A DNA stretch of 64,000 bases from JAMXLO01 sp963812475 (GTDB lineage Bacteria > Pseudomonadota > Alphaproteobacteria > Acetobacterales > Acetobacteraceae), in NCBI GenBank assembly GCA_963812475.1, contig CAWEVI010000050.1:62001-126000 (forward strand), given 5' to 3'. Both the position numbers and the translations under genes were made by a program. The notes beneath the pieces are model-generated. The model ran no database searches, had not been told where the DNA came from, and saw nothing but the letters and a program-made list of their open reading frames with translations. Every line of letters begins with the position of its first letter. Position 1 is the first letter of the stretch. Below, in pieces: positions 42,884-51,747 of the stretch.

Positions 42884-43893
42884 TCGTCCGCCCGCCCGGC
42901 CGCGGGGTTGCGCTCGATCGAGCGGATCGTGCCCTGTGGCTTGCCGTTCGCCGACAGGAAGGTGCGGCCGACATATTCACCCAGGACGCCCAGGATCATC
43001 GATTGCACGCCGGAGACCAGCAGGATCACCGTCATCGTCGAGGCCCAGCCGGATGGCGTGTCCCGCAGCAACAGCGCTTCCGCAATTGTTGCCACCGCGC
43101 CGATCACGCCGAGCAGCGCCATGAACACGCCGGCATAGATGGCAAGTCGTAGCGGGGCGAGCGAGAAGCTGGTGGCGAGGTTGAGCCAGAGCCGCACCAG
43201 TCGCCGCAGATTGTAATTGGAGTTTCCTTCCGCGCGCGGCAGGTGGCGCACTTCGATGCTGTCGATGCGCTGGGTCACCTCCATGATCAGGCCGTCCACG
43301 TATGGATATGGCCCACTATAATGGGTGACCGACCGCACCACGAGCGCCGACATGCAGCGGAACGAGGACAGATACAGGCCCCTCGGCTTGTCCAGCAGCC
43401 GGTCGGCCACCGCATTGGCGAACCGGCTTCCCAGATTGCGCCAGGCTTCGTGCTGCTTGGCGGCATAGCGTGCATAGACAACATCCCAGCCGCCGAGGCG
43501 CGCGTGGTCGTACAGTCGGATCACCTCCTCCGGCGGGTTCTGCAGATCGTCGTCCATCGTGATGACGTAGGCGCCGCGCGCATGTCGCAACCCGGTCATG
43601 ACCGCGTTGTGCTCGCCGTAGTTGCGCGCGTGTTCGATGTAAACGAGGGGCACGGATGCGGTGCGAACGAGGTCCCGACATACCTCGCCGGAATTGTCGG
43701 GGCTGCCGTCGTTGACCAGCACGATTTCCAGGCCGCCGAGTGGGTGCAGCATCGATAGAGCATCGACGAGGCGTGCGATGGTGGCGGCGCCGCGATACAC
43801 CGGAATGACGATGGACAGCCCGACGACAGGCGCCGGCACGGGCGCCGCCTGAGCACCCGGCAGTTGCGCCAGGAGGGAACTGTCGTGGCTCAT
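42880..43893 (-). CDS. Family 2 glycosyltransferase, polyprenyl-phosphate type (ArnC/GtrB/DPM1-like)
   Basis: 337 residues from the ATG at 43893. GT-A domain: SIVIPVYRGAATIARLVDAL, VLVNDGSPDNSG and the metal-binding MDDDLQNPPE. RNYGEHNAVMTGLRHA is typical of dolichol/undecaprenyl-phosphate sugar transferases. Two C-terminal transmembrane segments (about 265-290 and 300-325), the last ending ILGVLGEYVGRTFL. It should attach a sugar to undecaprenyl phosphate on the cytoplasmic face. Coupled by 4-base overlaps to a methyltransferase (upstream) and a small flippase-like protein (downstream). Confidence 0.92.
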   Translation of the reverse strand: MSHDSSLLAQLPGAQAAPVPAPVVGLSIVIPVYRGAATIARLVDALSMLHPLGGLEIVLVNDGSPDNSGEVCRDLVRTASVPLVYIEHARNYGEHNAVMTGLRHARGAYVITMDDDLQNPPEEVIRLYDHARLGGWDVVYARYAAKQHEAWRNLGSRFANAVADRLLDKPRGLYLSSFRCMSALVVRSVTHYSGPYPYVDGLIMEVTQRIDSIEVRHLPRAEGNSNYNLRRLVRLWLNLATSFSLAPLRLAIYAGVFMALLGVIGAVATIAEALLLRDTPSGWASTMTVILLVSGVQSMILGVLGEYVGRTFLSANGKPQGTIRSIERNPAAGRADD

Positions 43894-44603
43894 GGTCGCT
43901 CCGCGGTCGCCAGCACCGAGCCACCCGCCGGCACGGCGAATGGCAGGCGGCGCTCGATCTCCGTCATGGCATGGAGAGTAACATTGAGCCATGGCTGAAA
44001 CGCGGCGACGTCCGAGCTGGCGGCGTCACGGGCCAGAAGCTTCCGCTGGACCACCATGAGCGGCAGCAACAAGCCGTTCCAGTAGCGCGTACGCACCCGG
44101 CGAAATCCTGCCTCGCGCAACATGGCGGCGAGCTGGCCCGCGGTCTGGCGGCGCACGTTATGGACCTGCCGGTCGTGTGCGGACAGCAGCCACGCGTAGG
44201 CCGGCATATTGACGACAAGCCGACCTCCCGGACGCAGGACCCTGTTCAGCTCTGACAGCGCGCGTCCGGGATCCACCGCTTGGTGGCACAGCAGGTCGGC
44301 GGCGATCACCGCATCGAAGCATGCATCGACAAACGGCAGCGCGTTGCCACTGCCGCGAACGATCTGCACGCCGGACTTGACGCCGGCGCGCCGGCAGGCC
44401 GGCTCGGCCCAGTCCAGGCCGATCAGTCGAAGATCGGGCCGCGCCAGGCGAAGGCGTGCGAGCAGGCCTCCGGTACCGCAGCCGGCATCCAGCACGTCGC
44501 CATGCACGTCCGCAAGTTCTGCGAGCAGGCGGGTGTGGAGGGCGCGATACCACCACATCCGATCCTCGGCCGCGTCCATCAGGTCGTATTCCGCCGGCTC
44601 CAT
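43890..44603 (-). CDS. Class I SAM-dependent methyltransferase
   Basis: 237 residues. Motif I is VLDAGCGTGGLL, motif II region LIGLDWAEPAC, post-I DACFDAVIAADLLCHQAVDP and motif III VLRPGGRLVVNMPAY. Its C-terminal half carries a hydrophobic segment near LLLPLMVVQRKLLA, suggesting membrane association. First gene of the three-gene minus-strand unit with the glycosyltransferase. It could modify the lipid-linked sugar. Confidence 0.88.
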   Translation of the reverse strand: MEPAEYDLMDAAEDRMWWYRALHTRLLAELADVHGDVLDAGCGTGGLLARLRLARPDLRLIGLDWAEPACRRAGVKSGVQIVRGSGNALPFVDACFDAVIAADLLCHQAVDPGRALSELNRVLRPGGRLVVNMPAYAWLLSAHDRQVHNVRRQTAGQLAAMLREAGFRRVRTRYWNGLLLPLMVVQRKLLARDAASSDVAAFQPWLNVTLHAMTEIERRLPFAVPAGGSVLATAERP

Positions 44604-44840
44604 CGAGACTGCCCGAATGACCGATGCTGCTTGCCTTGCCGACGCGCCGGTCGCAAGCAGGATACGCCCGGCATGCGCATGGCTTTTCTGCTGGGCCAGT
44701 CAGTTCGACCACGTCGCGCATTTCGCGCGCCATCCGCTGGTCGCTGAGGTATGGTCGCGCTACCAGTTGAATGCAGGGTGGGCCACCGTCCGCTCCACTG
44801 CTGCACGCCAAAGGACTGAGCATCGTGAACCAGGGGGAAC

Positions 44841-45803
44841 GTGCCGTTGGCTGACGTCGCGCCGCATGCCGTTGTGGCGCGAGTGCCGCGGATGCTGACC
44901 GACAATGCGTCCGACACCGTGCGCGGCATTGCGCTGGCGGTGCTTGCCAATCTGATCTGGACGCTGGGCGACGCCACGGCGAAGTGGACCATCCCGACTG
45001 CCGGCGTCGCCGGGGCAATGCTGTGGCGCGGCGTCTTCGGCATGGCAACGGTGCTAGCCGTGACCGTCGGAAGGTCTGGCGGCGAGGGATGGCGGCGTCT
45101 GGTGCCGGTGCGCTGGGGCATGGTGCTGGGCCGCAGCGTGTTGTCCTCTTTTGTCTCCGTGACCTGGTATCTGTCGTGGCAGTCGATGAGCCTGGCCGAC
45201 ACCTACGCGATCGGCTTCACCGCGCCGCTGATCATGACCCTGCTGGCGGTGCCGATGCTCGGCGAGCGCATCCGCTGGCGCCGCGCGCTGTCCACGCTGG
45301 TGGGATTTGGCGGCGTGCTGATCATGTTGCGTCCCGGCGGCGATCTGTGGACTCCGGTGGTCGCGCTGCTGCTGGCCGGCACGCTCGTGATGGCGCTGAC
45401 GCGCATCATGACGCGCCAGCTGACCACCACCGAGACGCCGGAATGCCAGGCGTTCTGGCTGCTGATCTGCCACGCGGTGACCGGACTGCTGATGCTGCCG
45501 GTGTTTCCGGTGCCCGGACATATCGGGCCGGGTGCGTGGCTGGCCCTGGGATTCCTAGGGCTGTCGAGCGGGCTGGCGCATTGCGTCTATGCGCGCGCCT
45601 ATGCGCTGGCGCCAGTCTCGGCGCTGGCTCCCTACGAATACACGGTGCTGCCCTGGGGCGTGGCGGCGGGGTTCCTGGTGTTCGGCGATCTGCCGTCATG
45701 GAACACACTGGCCGGTGCCGCCGTGGTTGCGGCGGCTGGCACCTACAATGTCTACCGCGAGCGGGTGCGCCGGGCGGAGGAGCGCGCCGCGGCGCAGGTG
45801 TGA
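44841..45803 (+). CDS. DMT-family (EamA) transporter
   Basis: 320 residues from GTG 44841, with GGGGGA 3-4 bases upstream; ATG 44892 is an alternative. Ten hydrophobic helices in two EamA repeats, for example GIALAVLANLIWTLGDATAK at the first and SVLSSFVSVTWYLSWQSMSLADTYAI in the first half, as in the drug/metabolite exporter group. Substrate unknown. The upstream divergent 237 bases (44604-44840) show no gene. Confidence 0.87.
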   Translation: MPLADVAPHAVVARVPRMLTDNASDTVRGIALAVLANLIWTLGDATAKWTIPTAGVAGAMLWRGVFGMATVLAVTVGRSGGEGWRRLVPVRWGMVLGRSVLSSFVSVTWYLSWQSMSLADTYAIGFTAPLIMTLLAVPMLGERIRWRRALSTLVGFGGVLIMLRPGGDLWTPVVALLLAGTLVMALTRIMTRQLTTTETPECQAFWLLICHAVTGLLMLPVFPVPGHIGPGAWLALGFLGLSSGLAHCVYARAYALAPVSALAPYEYTVLPWGVAAGFLVFGDLPSWNTLAGAAVVAAAGTYNVYRERVRRAEERAAAQV

Positions 45804-45813
45804 AACGATCCGT

Positions 45814-45849
45814 TCCCTCCCCTAACCCTCGCGCAAGGGGAGGGGGAAG
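45814..45849. repeat. C-rich palindromic dispersed repeat (copy 2)
   Basis: TCCCTCCCCTAACCCTCGCG then CAAGGGGAGGGGG; a variant of the 27817 unit. It lies between the convergent EamA and EthD-like genes and might act as a terminator hairpin. Confidence 0.75.
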
Positions 45850-45860
45850 ACAGTGCTGCG

Positions 45861-46511
45861 TTACTTCCCTCGCTGATACCGCTTGCAGCGCAGCACCAGC
45901 ATGTCGCGGAAATGCGGGCGCATGCGCCGGGTCCACTCCGTGTCGGCCGCCTTGTTCCACGCTTCGGAACGCGACACCTCCGGACCGGTCATGTGGTACA
46001 ACGCCAGATACCGCCGCTCCCGGTCCGCCGCCGACGAACCGTAACGGCGCGCGCACAGCACACCGGGCACCGCGGCAAGCTGTGGCAGGTGTTCCGTGTT
46101 GTACCACTCGTTGAATTCGTGTTCGGCGGCCGGATCCACGTTCATCGACGCGACCAGCAGCGCACCTGCGCCTGTCGGCGCCACGGCTTCGCCCGGTAAC
46201 AGCTGCTCGCCCTCGTAGCGCAGGATGCGGTGGGCGATCGCGGTGATCCGCTTGGTCCAGACCGACCCATTCGCCCCACCGATCGCATCATAGGGTGCGC
46301 TGTGCAGCACGCCGACCGAGTCGAGGTCATAGGTAGCGGCGGCAATGTTCGGGTTCTCGTCGCCGATCCAGCGCTCGGCATTGATAAAGCCCGGCACACG
46401 CAGCCGCTCCGGAATATGCTCCAGGTCGTACCAGTCGTGGAACTCGTCGGCATGGGCGGCGGAGAAATCAAACGACGCGAACAGCAGTCCCTTCTTGTCG
46501 CCTTGAGCCAT
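45861..46511 (-). CDS. Tandem dimeric alpha-beta-barrel protein (EthD-like)
   Basis: 216 residues from ATG 46511 (GGGAGGAAG upstream). Two similar ferredoxin-like halves: LLFASFDFSAAHADEFHDWY with EHIPERLRVPGFINAERW, and LLVASMNVDPAAEHEFNEWY with EHLPQLAAVPGVLCARRY. The repeated W-Y-x-x-E-H-[IL]-P motif marks an internal duplication that would build a one-chain 'dimer'. Related EthD/DUF families degrade or bind small aromatics and ethers. Function unknown. Confidence 0.72.
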   Translation of the reverse strand: MAQGDKKGLLFASFDFSAAHADEFHDWYDLEHIPERLRVPGFINAERWIGDENPNIAAATYDLDSVGVLHSAPYDAIGGANGSVWTKRITAIAHRILRYEGEQLLPGEAVAPTGAGALLVASMNVDPAAEHEFNEWYNTEHLPQLAAVPGVLCARRYGSSAADRERRYLALYHMTGPEVSRSEAWNKAADTEWTRRMRPHFRDMLVLRCKRYQRGK

Positions 46512-46624
46512 GACTTCCTCCCGTCGCGGTTCCAGATTTCGCCGATCCTGGCATGCGGGGGCATCGCGTTGCCAGCCCCGCCGCTTTGCTGCATGTACGC
46601 GCGCCAAGTGTTAACGAGGACGCG

Positions 46625-47458
46625 ATGCCCTTCCTGACCGAACCCGAGCCCGAACGCGGCGCGGTCCTGCCGGTGATGCCCGGCATTTCCCGGATCGTCG
46701 CCGCCAATCCCGGTCCGATGACCTATTACGGCACCAACACCTATCTGATCGACACGCCGGACGGCCTTGTGGTGCTGGATCCCGGCCCGGAGGACCATCC
46801 GGAACACGTCGAGGCGATCCTGCGTGCGACCGGCCCGAACGTCGCGCTGATTCTGGTCAGCCATACGCATCACGACCATGTCGGCGCGGTGCCCGCGCTG
46901 CAGAAGGCCACCGGCGCCCCGACCGTAGGTTTCCGCCTGAGCGGCCTCGAGAGCTTCGAGGCCGACATCAAGCTCGCCGATGGCGATGCGGTTGCCGGCA
47001 TGACGGCGATCCATACGCCGGGCCATGCTGCGGACCATCTCTGCTTCGCGCTGCCTGCCAGCGACGGCACGGCGGTACTGTTCAGCGCCGACCACGTGAT
47101 GTCGTGGTCAACCAGTGTGGTCAGCCCGCCGGGCGGCGACATGATGGATTACTTCACCAGTCTGCGACTGCTCCTGGAGCGGACCGACGATGTGTTCCTG
47201 CCGGGCCATGGGCCGCCGCTGCCGGAACCGCGCACGCTGGTGCGCGAGTTCCTGACCCACCGCATGGCGCGCGAGCGGGCGATCGAGACGGCGCTTGCCG
47301 GAGGAGCTTCCGGTACCTACGCGCTGATGGATGCGCTCTATTCGCAGGTGCATCCTCGGCTGCGCCGTGCCGCCGAACGCAACGTGCTGGCGCATCTGTT
47401 GAAGCTGGAGGCGGAGGGCAAGGTAATGCGCGACGGGGAGCAATGGCGCGCGGCGTGA
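46625..47458 (+). CDS. Metallo-beta-lactamase-fold hydrolase (LACTB2-like)
   Basis: 277 residues from ATG 46625. The metal-binding signature is HTHHDHVGAVPALQ, with further ligands in HTPGHAADHLCF and FSADHV and a final H in FLPGHGPPL. A C-terminal winged helix (ALYSQVHPRLRRAAERNVLAHLLKLEAEGKV) is typical of LACTB2/glyoxalase II relatives. The substrate may be a thioester or nucleic acid. Confidence 0.9.
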   Translation: MPFLTEPEPERGAVLPVMPGISRIVAANPGPMTYYGTNTYLIDTPDGLVVLDPGPEDHPEHVEAILRATGPNVALILVSHTHHDHVGAVPALQKATGAPTVGFRLSGLESFEADIKLADGDAVAGMTAIHTPGHAADHLCFALPASDGTAVLFSADHVMSWSTSVVSPPGGDMMDYFTSLRLLLERTDDVFLPGHGPPLPEPRTLVREFLTHRMARERAIETALAGGASGTYALMDALYSQVHPRLRRAAERNVLAHLLKLEAEGKVMRDGEQWRAA

Positions 47459-47462
47459 CTTG

Positions 47463-48710
47463 TCATAGCGCGCGACCGTCCATCCCGGATGCCGGAATGC
47501 CAAGGTGACGCATGATCGTGGGCGCGAGGTCGGTGACGTGAACCGCATCGGTGCGCGTGCCGCCCGCGGCAAACCCGGGGCCGTCGATCAGCAGCACCGG
47601 TGACTGCTCGAATCGACCGAAACCGCCATGCTGGCCGCAGCCGAGGCGGTCCGGCTTGCCCCAGCGTGGCTTTGCAGCAAGCGACCGTCCGGGGACGCCG
47701 AATTCGTTCTCGGATGCATCCGCCTTCAGCGAGACGGCGAATGCGAGGCCATTGTGCGATGCCTGCCCGATTGTCCCGAGGTTGGCCGCATCGACCACTC
47801 TGCCGGCCCATGTCTGCGCTCCGAGGAATGCGCCAAGCCGATCGCGGTGACGTTCCGCTTCGGCGTGCAGGTAGATCAGCGTCGATGTGCCGCTCGACAT
47901 GGCGACGATGTCGTTCGACTCCGGGGCGGATTTGAGACCGGCGGCGATCAGTTCGGCTTCGATATCCACCACGCCGGATACCGTTTCATGTCCATGGTCG
48001 GAACCGACGATCAGCAGGACGTCGTCGCCCGCCCGGCGTCGCCGATCCACCGCATCGATCACCGTGCAGGCGTTGCGATCCGCCTCGCGCAGCACGGCAA
48101 GATGCTCGGGTGAGCCGAGCGTGGCGTTGTGCTGGATATGGTCAGGCTCGCCCAGCCACAGCACGGCAAGCGCCGGATGGCGAGCACCGAGTGCATCGGC
48201 GACGAAGCGTTCGGTCATGGCCCGATCGCCGGCCGCATCCAGCGTGACGTTCAGCGGCTCACCGGGGGCGCGTCCGGGGCCGAATGATCCGGCGCGATGA
48301 TAGACATGCCCGTAGCCATCGGGGTCATGCGCGTAGGCCGCACCCGGCGAGACGTTGTTGTAGACGATCGCTCCGCCATGCGGCGCCAGGCGCTCGGCCA
48401 AGGTGGGCACCGCCAGCGCATAGCCGTTCACGGCGCGCTTGTGCTGCAGGAAATCGGGCGCGCCGGCGTCGTGCGGGACGAGCACACCGTCCTCCAGCAG
48501 CGCCATCGAATTGCCCTGTAGCGTATGGCGGGCGGGATGGCAGCCGGTGGCGAATGTCGCGGTCACGACGCGGGTCGCGGACGGGAAGGCGGTGCGGTAC
48601 GCGGGAAACTGCTCGGCCCGCGCGACGAATTCGGCAAGATGCGGGGTCCGCGCCGCGTCAACGAAGTCGCGTCGCAGCCCATCGAGGATGACAACCACGA
48701 CCCGACGCAT
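47463..48710 (-). CDS. Alkaline-phosphatase-superfamily phosphodiesterase
   Basis: 415 residues from ATG 48710 (MRRVVVVILDGLRRDF). The metal/nucleophile region is AFPSATRVVTATFATGCHP (T or S in the nucleophile position), metal ligands occur in LWLGEPDHIQHN and IVGSDHGHETVSG, and a final ligand in GCGQHGGF. This spacing is that of nucleotide pyrophosphatase/phosphodiesterase relatives. No signal peptide, so cytoplasmic. Stop is 4 bases from the convergent metallohydrolase. Confidence 0.88.
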   Translation of the reverse strand: MRRVVVVILDGLRRDFVDAARTPHLAEFVARAEQFPAYRTAFPSATRVVTATFATGCHPARHTLQGNSMALLEDGVLVPHDAGAPDFLQHKRAVNGYALAVPTLAERLAPHGGAIVYNNVSPGAAYAHDPDGYGHVYHRAGSFGPGRAPGEPLNVTLDAAGDRAMTERFVADALGARHPALAVLWLGEPDHIQHNATLGSPEHLAVLREADRNACTVIDAVDRRRRAGDDVLLIVGSDHGHETVSGVVDIEAELIAAGLKSAPESNDIVAMSSGTSTLIYLHAEAERHRDRLGAFLGAQTWAGRVVDAANLGTIGQASHNGLAFAVSLKADASENEFGVPGRSLAAKPRWGKPDRLGCGQHGGFGRFEQSPVLLIDGPGFAAGGTRTDAVHVTDLAPTIMRHLGIPASGMDGRAL

Positions 48711-48775
48711 ATACACCTCGTGTCTCGTGCCTTCCGACAGCATGGCGGACCGCACCGAGGAAGTCACTCTCCGAG

Positions 48776-50233
48776 GTGGCGCTCGGCGGAATTGTATATG
48801 ACATCCAGAAATCGCAGTACCTGACAATGACGCGCGAGGGGGGCAAGGCCGCATCCGTGGCACCGGGTTCGGCGACCGCGTACGCCCGGGCGACCGCGCT
48901 GCACAAGGAAGGAAAATTCGCCGACGCCGAAGCTCTGCTGCGCGAGGCTGTCGCGAGCGATCTCCGCAACAGCGATCTGCACAATGCGCGCGGCGTGATG
49001 TTCGCGGCGATGGGGCGACCGCTGGATGCGCTGTGGTGCTATCGCGACGCGATCGCCTGCAATCCGAATGTTCCAGGCATCTGGACGAATCTCGGCAACA
49101 CACTGACCAGGCTCAAGCACCTCAAGAGCGCCGTCACCTGCCACCAGCGCGCGATCGCCCTATCACGCGCCAAGAGTGCGCTGCTCTATCGCAATCTCGG
49201 CACTGCCCTGGCCGAGTCGGGACAGCATGCGGAGGCGGTGATCGCCTTCACGCGTGCCCTGGAGATCGAACCCGATTACCACATGGCGCGCTGGGATCGC
49301 GCGCTCAGCTACCTCTATCTCACCAATTACCGACAGGGCTGGGCCGATTACGAGGCGCGGCGTTTCACCGGTCAGTTGCCAGCGAAAAATCTTCCGGGTG
49401 AGCAATGGTCGGGCCAGCCGTACGGCGGCAAACGGCTAGTGCTGGTAGTGGAGCAAGGCTTCGGCGACACGCTGTGGGCAGCGCGCTATCTGCCGCGCGT
49501 CAAGGCGCTCGGTGGCGAACTGGTGATGGAATGTCAAAATGAGCTCGTTCCGCTGATCGCCGCCATGGGTGTCGCAGACCGACTGATCAAGCGCGACCAC
49601 GCGCTGCCGGACGCCGAGTATCACTGCTACTTGTGCAGTCTGCCTGGGCTGTTCTCGCCGGACGCCGCGTCGATTCCCCGCGCGCCGTATCTGACACCGC
49701 CGCCCGAGCGGATCGCGAAATTCAAGCCAATGTTCAAGCGGACTGCCGGACGGCTCAACGTGGGCATCGTGTGGTCTGGCAGCGTCACTTTCGGGAAGAA
49801 CAACGAACGCGCCCAGCCGCTGCTGCGCTTCTTTCAGGGTTTCGCGCTGCCTGGCGTCCAGCTTTATGGTTTGCAGAAAGGCCCGCGGCTCAGCGAGCTC
49901 AGCGCCATGCCGCGCGGCGGCCCGATCATAGACCTCTCGCCGCATCTCGACGATTTTGCCGATACGGCCGCGGCTATTGCCAATCTCGACCTGGTGGTCA
50001 TGACCGACAGTGCCGTCGCGCATCTCGCCGGCGCGATGGGCAAGCCAGTCTGGATCCTGCTCGGCCATGTCGCGCACTGGCTGTGGCAGATCGAGCGTAC
50101 CGACAGCCCCTGGTATTCCTCGGTCCAACTCTTTCGACCGCGGGGCGAAGGGGATTGGGACTACGTTTTCGACTGCGCCTCGGTTGAGCTGATGGCGATG
50201 ACTACAGCGTCGCGATCGAACCCCCGCGCATGA
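48776..50233 (+). CDS. TPR-containing glycosyltransferase-like protein
   Basis: 485 residues from GTG 48776 (ATG 48827 is also possible). The first half has about four TPR units (AYARATALHKEGKFADAEALL, ARGVMFAAMGRPLDALWCYR and so on). The second half resembles heptosyltransferase/GT9-type domains: LVLVVEQGFGDTLWAARYL, VGIVWSGS, and LDLVVMTDSAVAHLAGAMG with PVWILLG. Such proteins modify glycans or flagellin in related bacteria; the acceptor is unknown. Its promoter region faces the phosphodiesterase gene. Confidence 0.86.
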   Translation: MALGGIVYDIQKSQYLTMTREGGKAASVAPGSATAYARATALHKEGKFADAEALLREAVASDLRNSDLHNARGVMFAAMGRPLDALWCYRDAIACNPNVPGIWTNLGNTLTRLKHLKSAVTCHQRAIALSRAKSALLYRNLGTALAESGQHAEAVIAFTRALEIEPDYHMARWDRALSYLYLTNYRQGWADYEARRFTGQLPAKNLPGEQWSGQPYGGKRLVLVVEQGFGDTLWAARYLPRVKALGGELVMECQNELVPLIAAMGVADRLIKRDHALPDAEYHCYLCSLPGLFSPDAASIPRAPYLTPPPERIAKFKPMFKRTAGRLNVGIVWSGSVTFGKNNERAQPLLRFFQGFALPGVQLYGLQKGPRLSELSAMPRGGPIIDLSPHLDDFADTAAAIANLDLVVMTDSAVAHLAGAMGKPVWILLGHVAHWLWQIERTDSPWYSSVQLFRPRGEGDWDYVFDCASVELMAMTTASRSNPRA

Positions 50234-50274
50234 CGCTTTTTCAATAACAACGTCCCGTATCTGGGCTCACCGGG

Positions 50275-50814
50275 TCAGGTCACCGGCTTGCGCGATGGCA
50301 CGACGCCGGCAGCATGCAGGACGGATCGGATGAATTCACTTTTCGCATCGGTATAGGCATCGCGATCGGTCCGATACTGCACGGCAAGCCGGTCCTTCAG
50401 CGCGGCATAGGTTTCCCGCACTGCCCTGTCCCCACGCAGAATGTCACGAAACGCAAGCTCGGCGCGAGCGGCAGGATGATCGTGCTGGATGACATGCAGG
50501 TGGTGGGTCCGCGCCTCCGGCTTCGGCCGCAGGAACCACATGCGATAGTCGCGGTTGGGATCGTCCGGCCAGAACAGCCAGCCATCCGCGGTCAGCACGG
50601 CGATCGCCGCCTGGGCCTGGGCCAAGGACACGACCGGCGCCAGGATATCCACGACAGGCTTGGCGCGCAGGCCAGGAACCGCGGTCGACCCTACGTGCTC
50701 GACCGGTGTCGCGAGCCATGGCTGCAAGATCGCCGTCAGCCTGGCGGCCTGCTCGAGAAAGCGATCCCGCCATGCAGGATCGTAATCGACCAGGATGACG
50801 GGCTCGTCGCTCAT
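50275..50814 (-). CDS. GrpB-family (nucleotidyltransferase-fold) protein
   Basis: 179 residues. GrpB/UPF0157 features: VILVDYDPAWRDRFLEQA, HVGSTAVPGLRAKPVVDILA (nucleotidyltransferase signature with D/VD), and RTHHLHVIQHDHP. The biochemical role of the family is not settled. It overlaps the racemase stop by 4 bases, so it is coupled to it. Confidence 0.9.
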   Translation of the reverse strand: MSDEPVILVDYDPAWRDRFLEQAARLTAILQPWLATPVEHVGSTAVPGLRAKPVVDILAPVVSLAQAQAAIAVLTADGWLFWPDDPNRDYRMWFLRPKPEARTHHLHVIQHDHPAARAELAFRDILRGDRAVRETYAALKDRLAVQYRTDRDAYTDAKSEFIRSVLHAAGVVPSRKPVT

Positions 50815-51560
50815 GGGGCGCCGGTGATGCGCCGCATCAGTTCAGGCGACAGCCCTTTGGCCGGTTTGACACGAGGTCTGGCGAAGCTGCCCCGCTCGGC
50901 TGAACGTGGATGCAGTCCGACCAGCGCCTCGGCCATGCGGACGGCACAGCTGACGCCATCCAGACAAGGAACCGGAATATCGTCACGCATCTCGCGCGCG
51001 AGGCCCGCGATCGGACCACCACCGAAGATGATGACCTCGGCCTCATCCTGTTCGACGGCCAGCATGCATTGCTCGACCAGACGATCGCGCAATTGTTCCT
51101 TCGCGCGCGTGATGTCCGGGATCGGCACATCGAGCGCGCGGACACTTGCCAGCCTGCCGGCCAATCCGTGCTCTTGCGCGCATTCGATGTACCAGGTGCG
51201 CAGGCGTGGCGTCAGACAAATGATCGAATAGCGCCGGCCGAGCATCCAGGCGGTGAGGATAGCGGATTCCTGGATGCCCACCACCGGCACGTCGGCGAAC
51301 TCGCGTGCGGCCGCCAGTCCGGGATCGCCGAATGCCGAAATCATCGCCGCGTCGCAACCGCCGTCGGCGTACTTCGCCAGCGCGTCGAGCACGGCGTGCG
51401 ACGCGATCGCCGCCTCGACTCGGTTTTCGACATATTGGGTGCCGAATTCCGCGGTGACGGCGACGATGTCGGTGGACGGGGAAGCGTAGCGGCGTGCCTC
51501 GGCCGCCATCGCTCCGGTCATCGCCGCGGTGATGTTCGGATTGATGAGCAGGAGTTTCAT
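50811..51560 (-). CDS. Aspartate/glutamate or hydantoin racemase family protein
   Basis: 249 residues from ATG 51560 (MKLLLINPNITAAMTGAMA). The catalytic cysteine pair is expected in GGCDAAMISAF and in VPCLDGVSCAVRMAE. QESAILTAWMLGRRYSIICL is typical of hydantoin racemases. The M20 hydrolase at 0.9-2.2 kb could share such a pathway, but is 49 kb away. The frame is open upstream only through the repeat at 51600-51640 and lacks signals there. Coupled with GrpB downstream. Confidence 0.86.
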   Translation of the reverse strand: MKLLLINPNITAAMTGAMAAEARRYASPSTDIVAVTAEFGTQYVENRVEAAIASHAVLDALAKYADGGCDAAMISAFGDPGLAAAREFADVPVVGIQESAILTAWMLGRRYSIICLTPRLRTWYIECAQEHGLAGRLASVRALDVPIPDITRAKEQLRDRLVEQCMLAVEQDEAEVIIFGGGPIAGLAREMRDDIPVPCLDGVSCAVRMAEALVGLHPRSAERGSFARPRVKPAKGLSPELMRRITGAP

Positions 51561-51599
51561 GGCCGGCTCACGCGCCGTGCGCAGTGGAACGCAATCTTC

Positions 51600-51736
51600 T
51601 CCCCCTCCCCTTGCGGGAGGGGGCTGGGGGGAGGGGGAAACGGCACAAAGGCAACATGGATGCCGATGCCACCACTTTCCTTCGTCCTGGTGCCAACCCC
51701 TCCCCCCAGCCCCCTCCCGCAAGGGGAGGGGGAGAA
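51600..51736. repeat. Inverted pair of the C-rich dispersed repeat
   Basis: A copy at 51600-51640 (reading CCCCCTCCCCTTGCGGGAGG then GGGCTGGGGGG) and an inverted copy at 51696-51736 (CCAACCCCTCCCCCCAGCCC...AAGGGGAGGGGG) flank 55 bases. Together they could form a long stem. It lies between the nitronate monooxygenase stop and the racemase start. The same element occurs at 27817 and 45814. Confidence 0.85.
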
Positions 51737-51747
51737 TTCAAATCCGG

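Noticed and set aside
44604..44840. Minus-strand frame resembling a broken regulator fragment in the gap before the EamA gene
   Set aside because: Only a short loose similarity; no start, no helix-turn-helix and no ribosome site.
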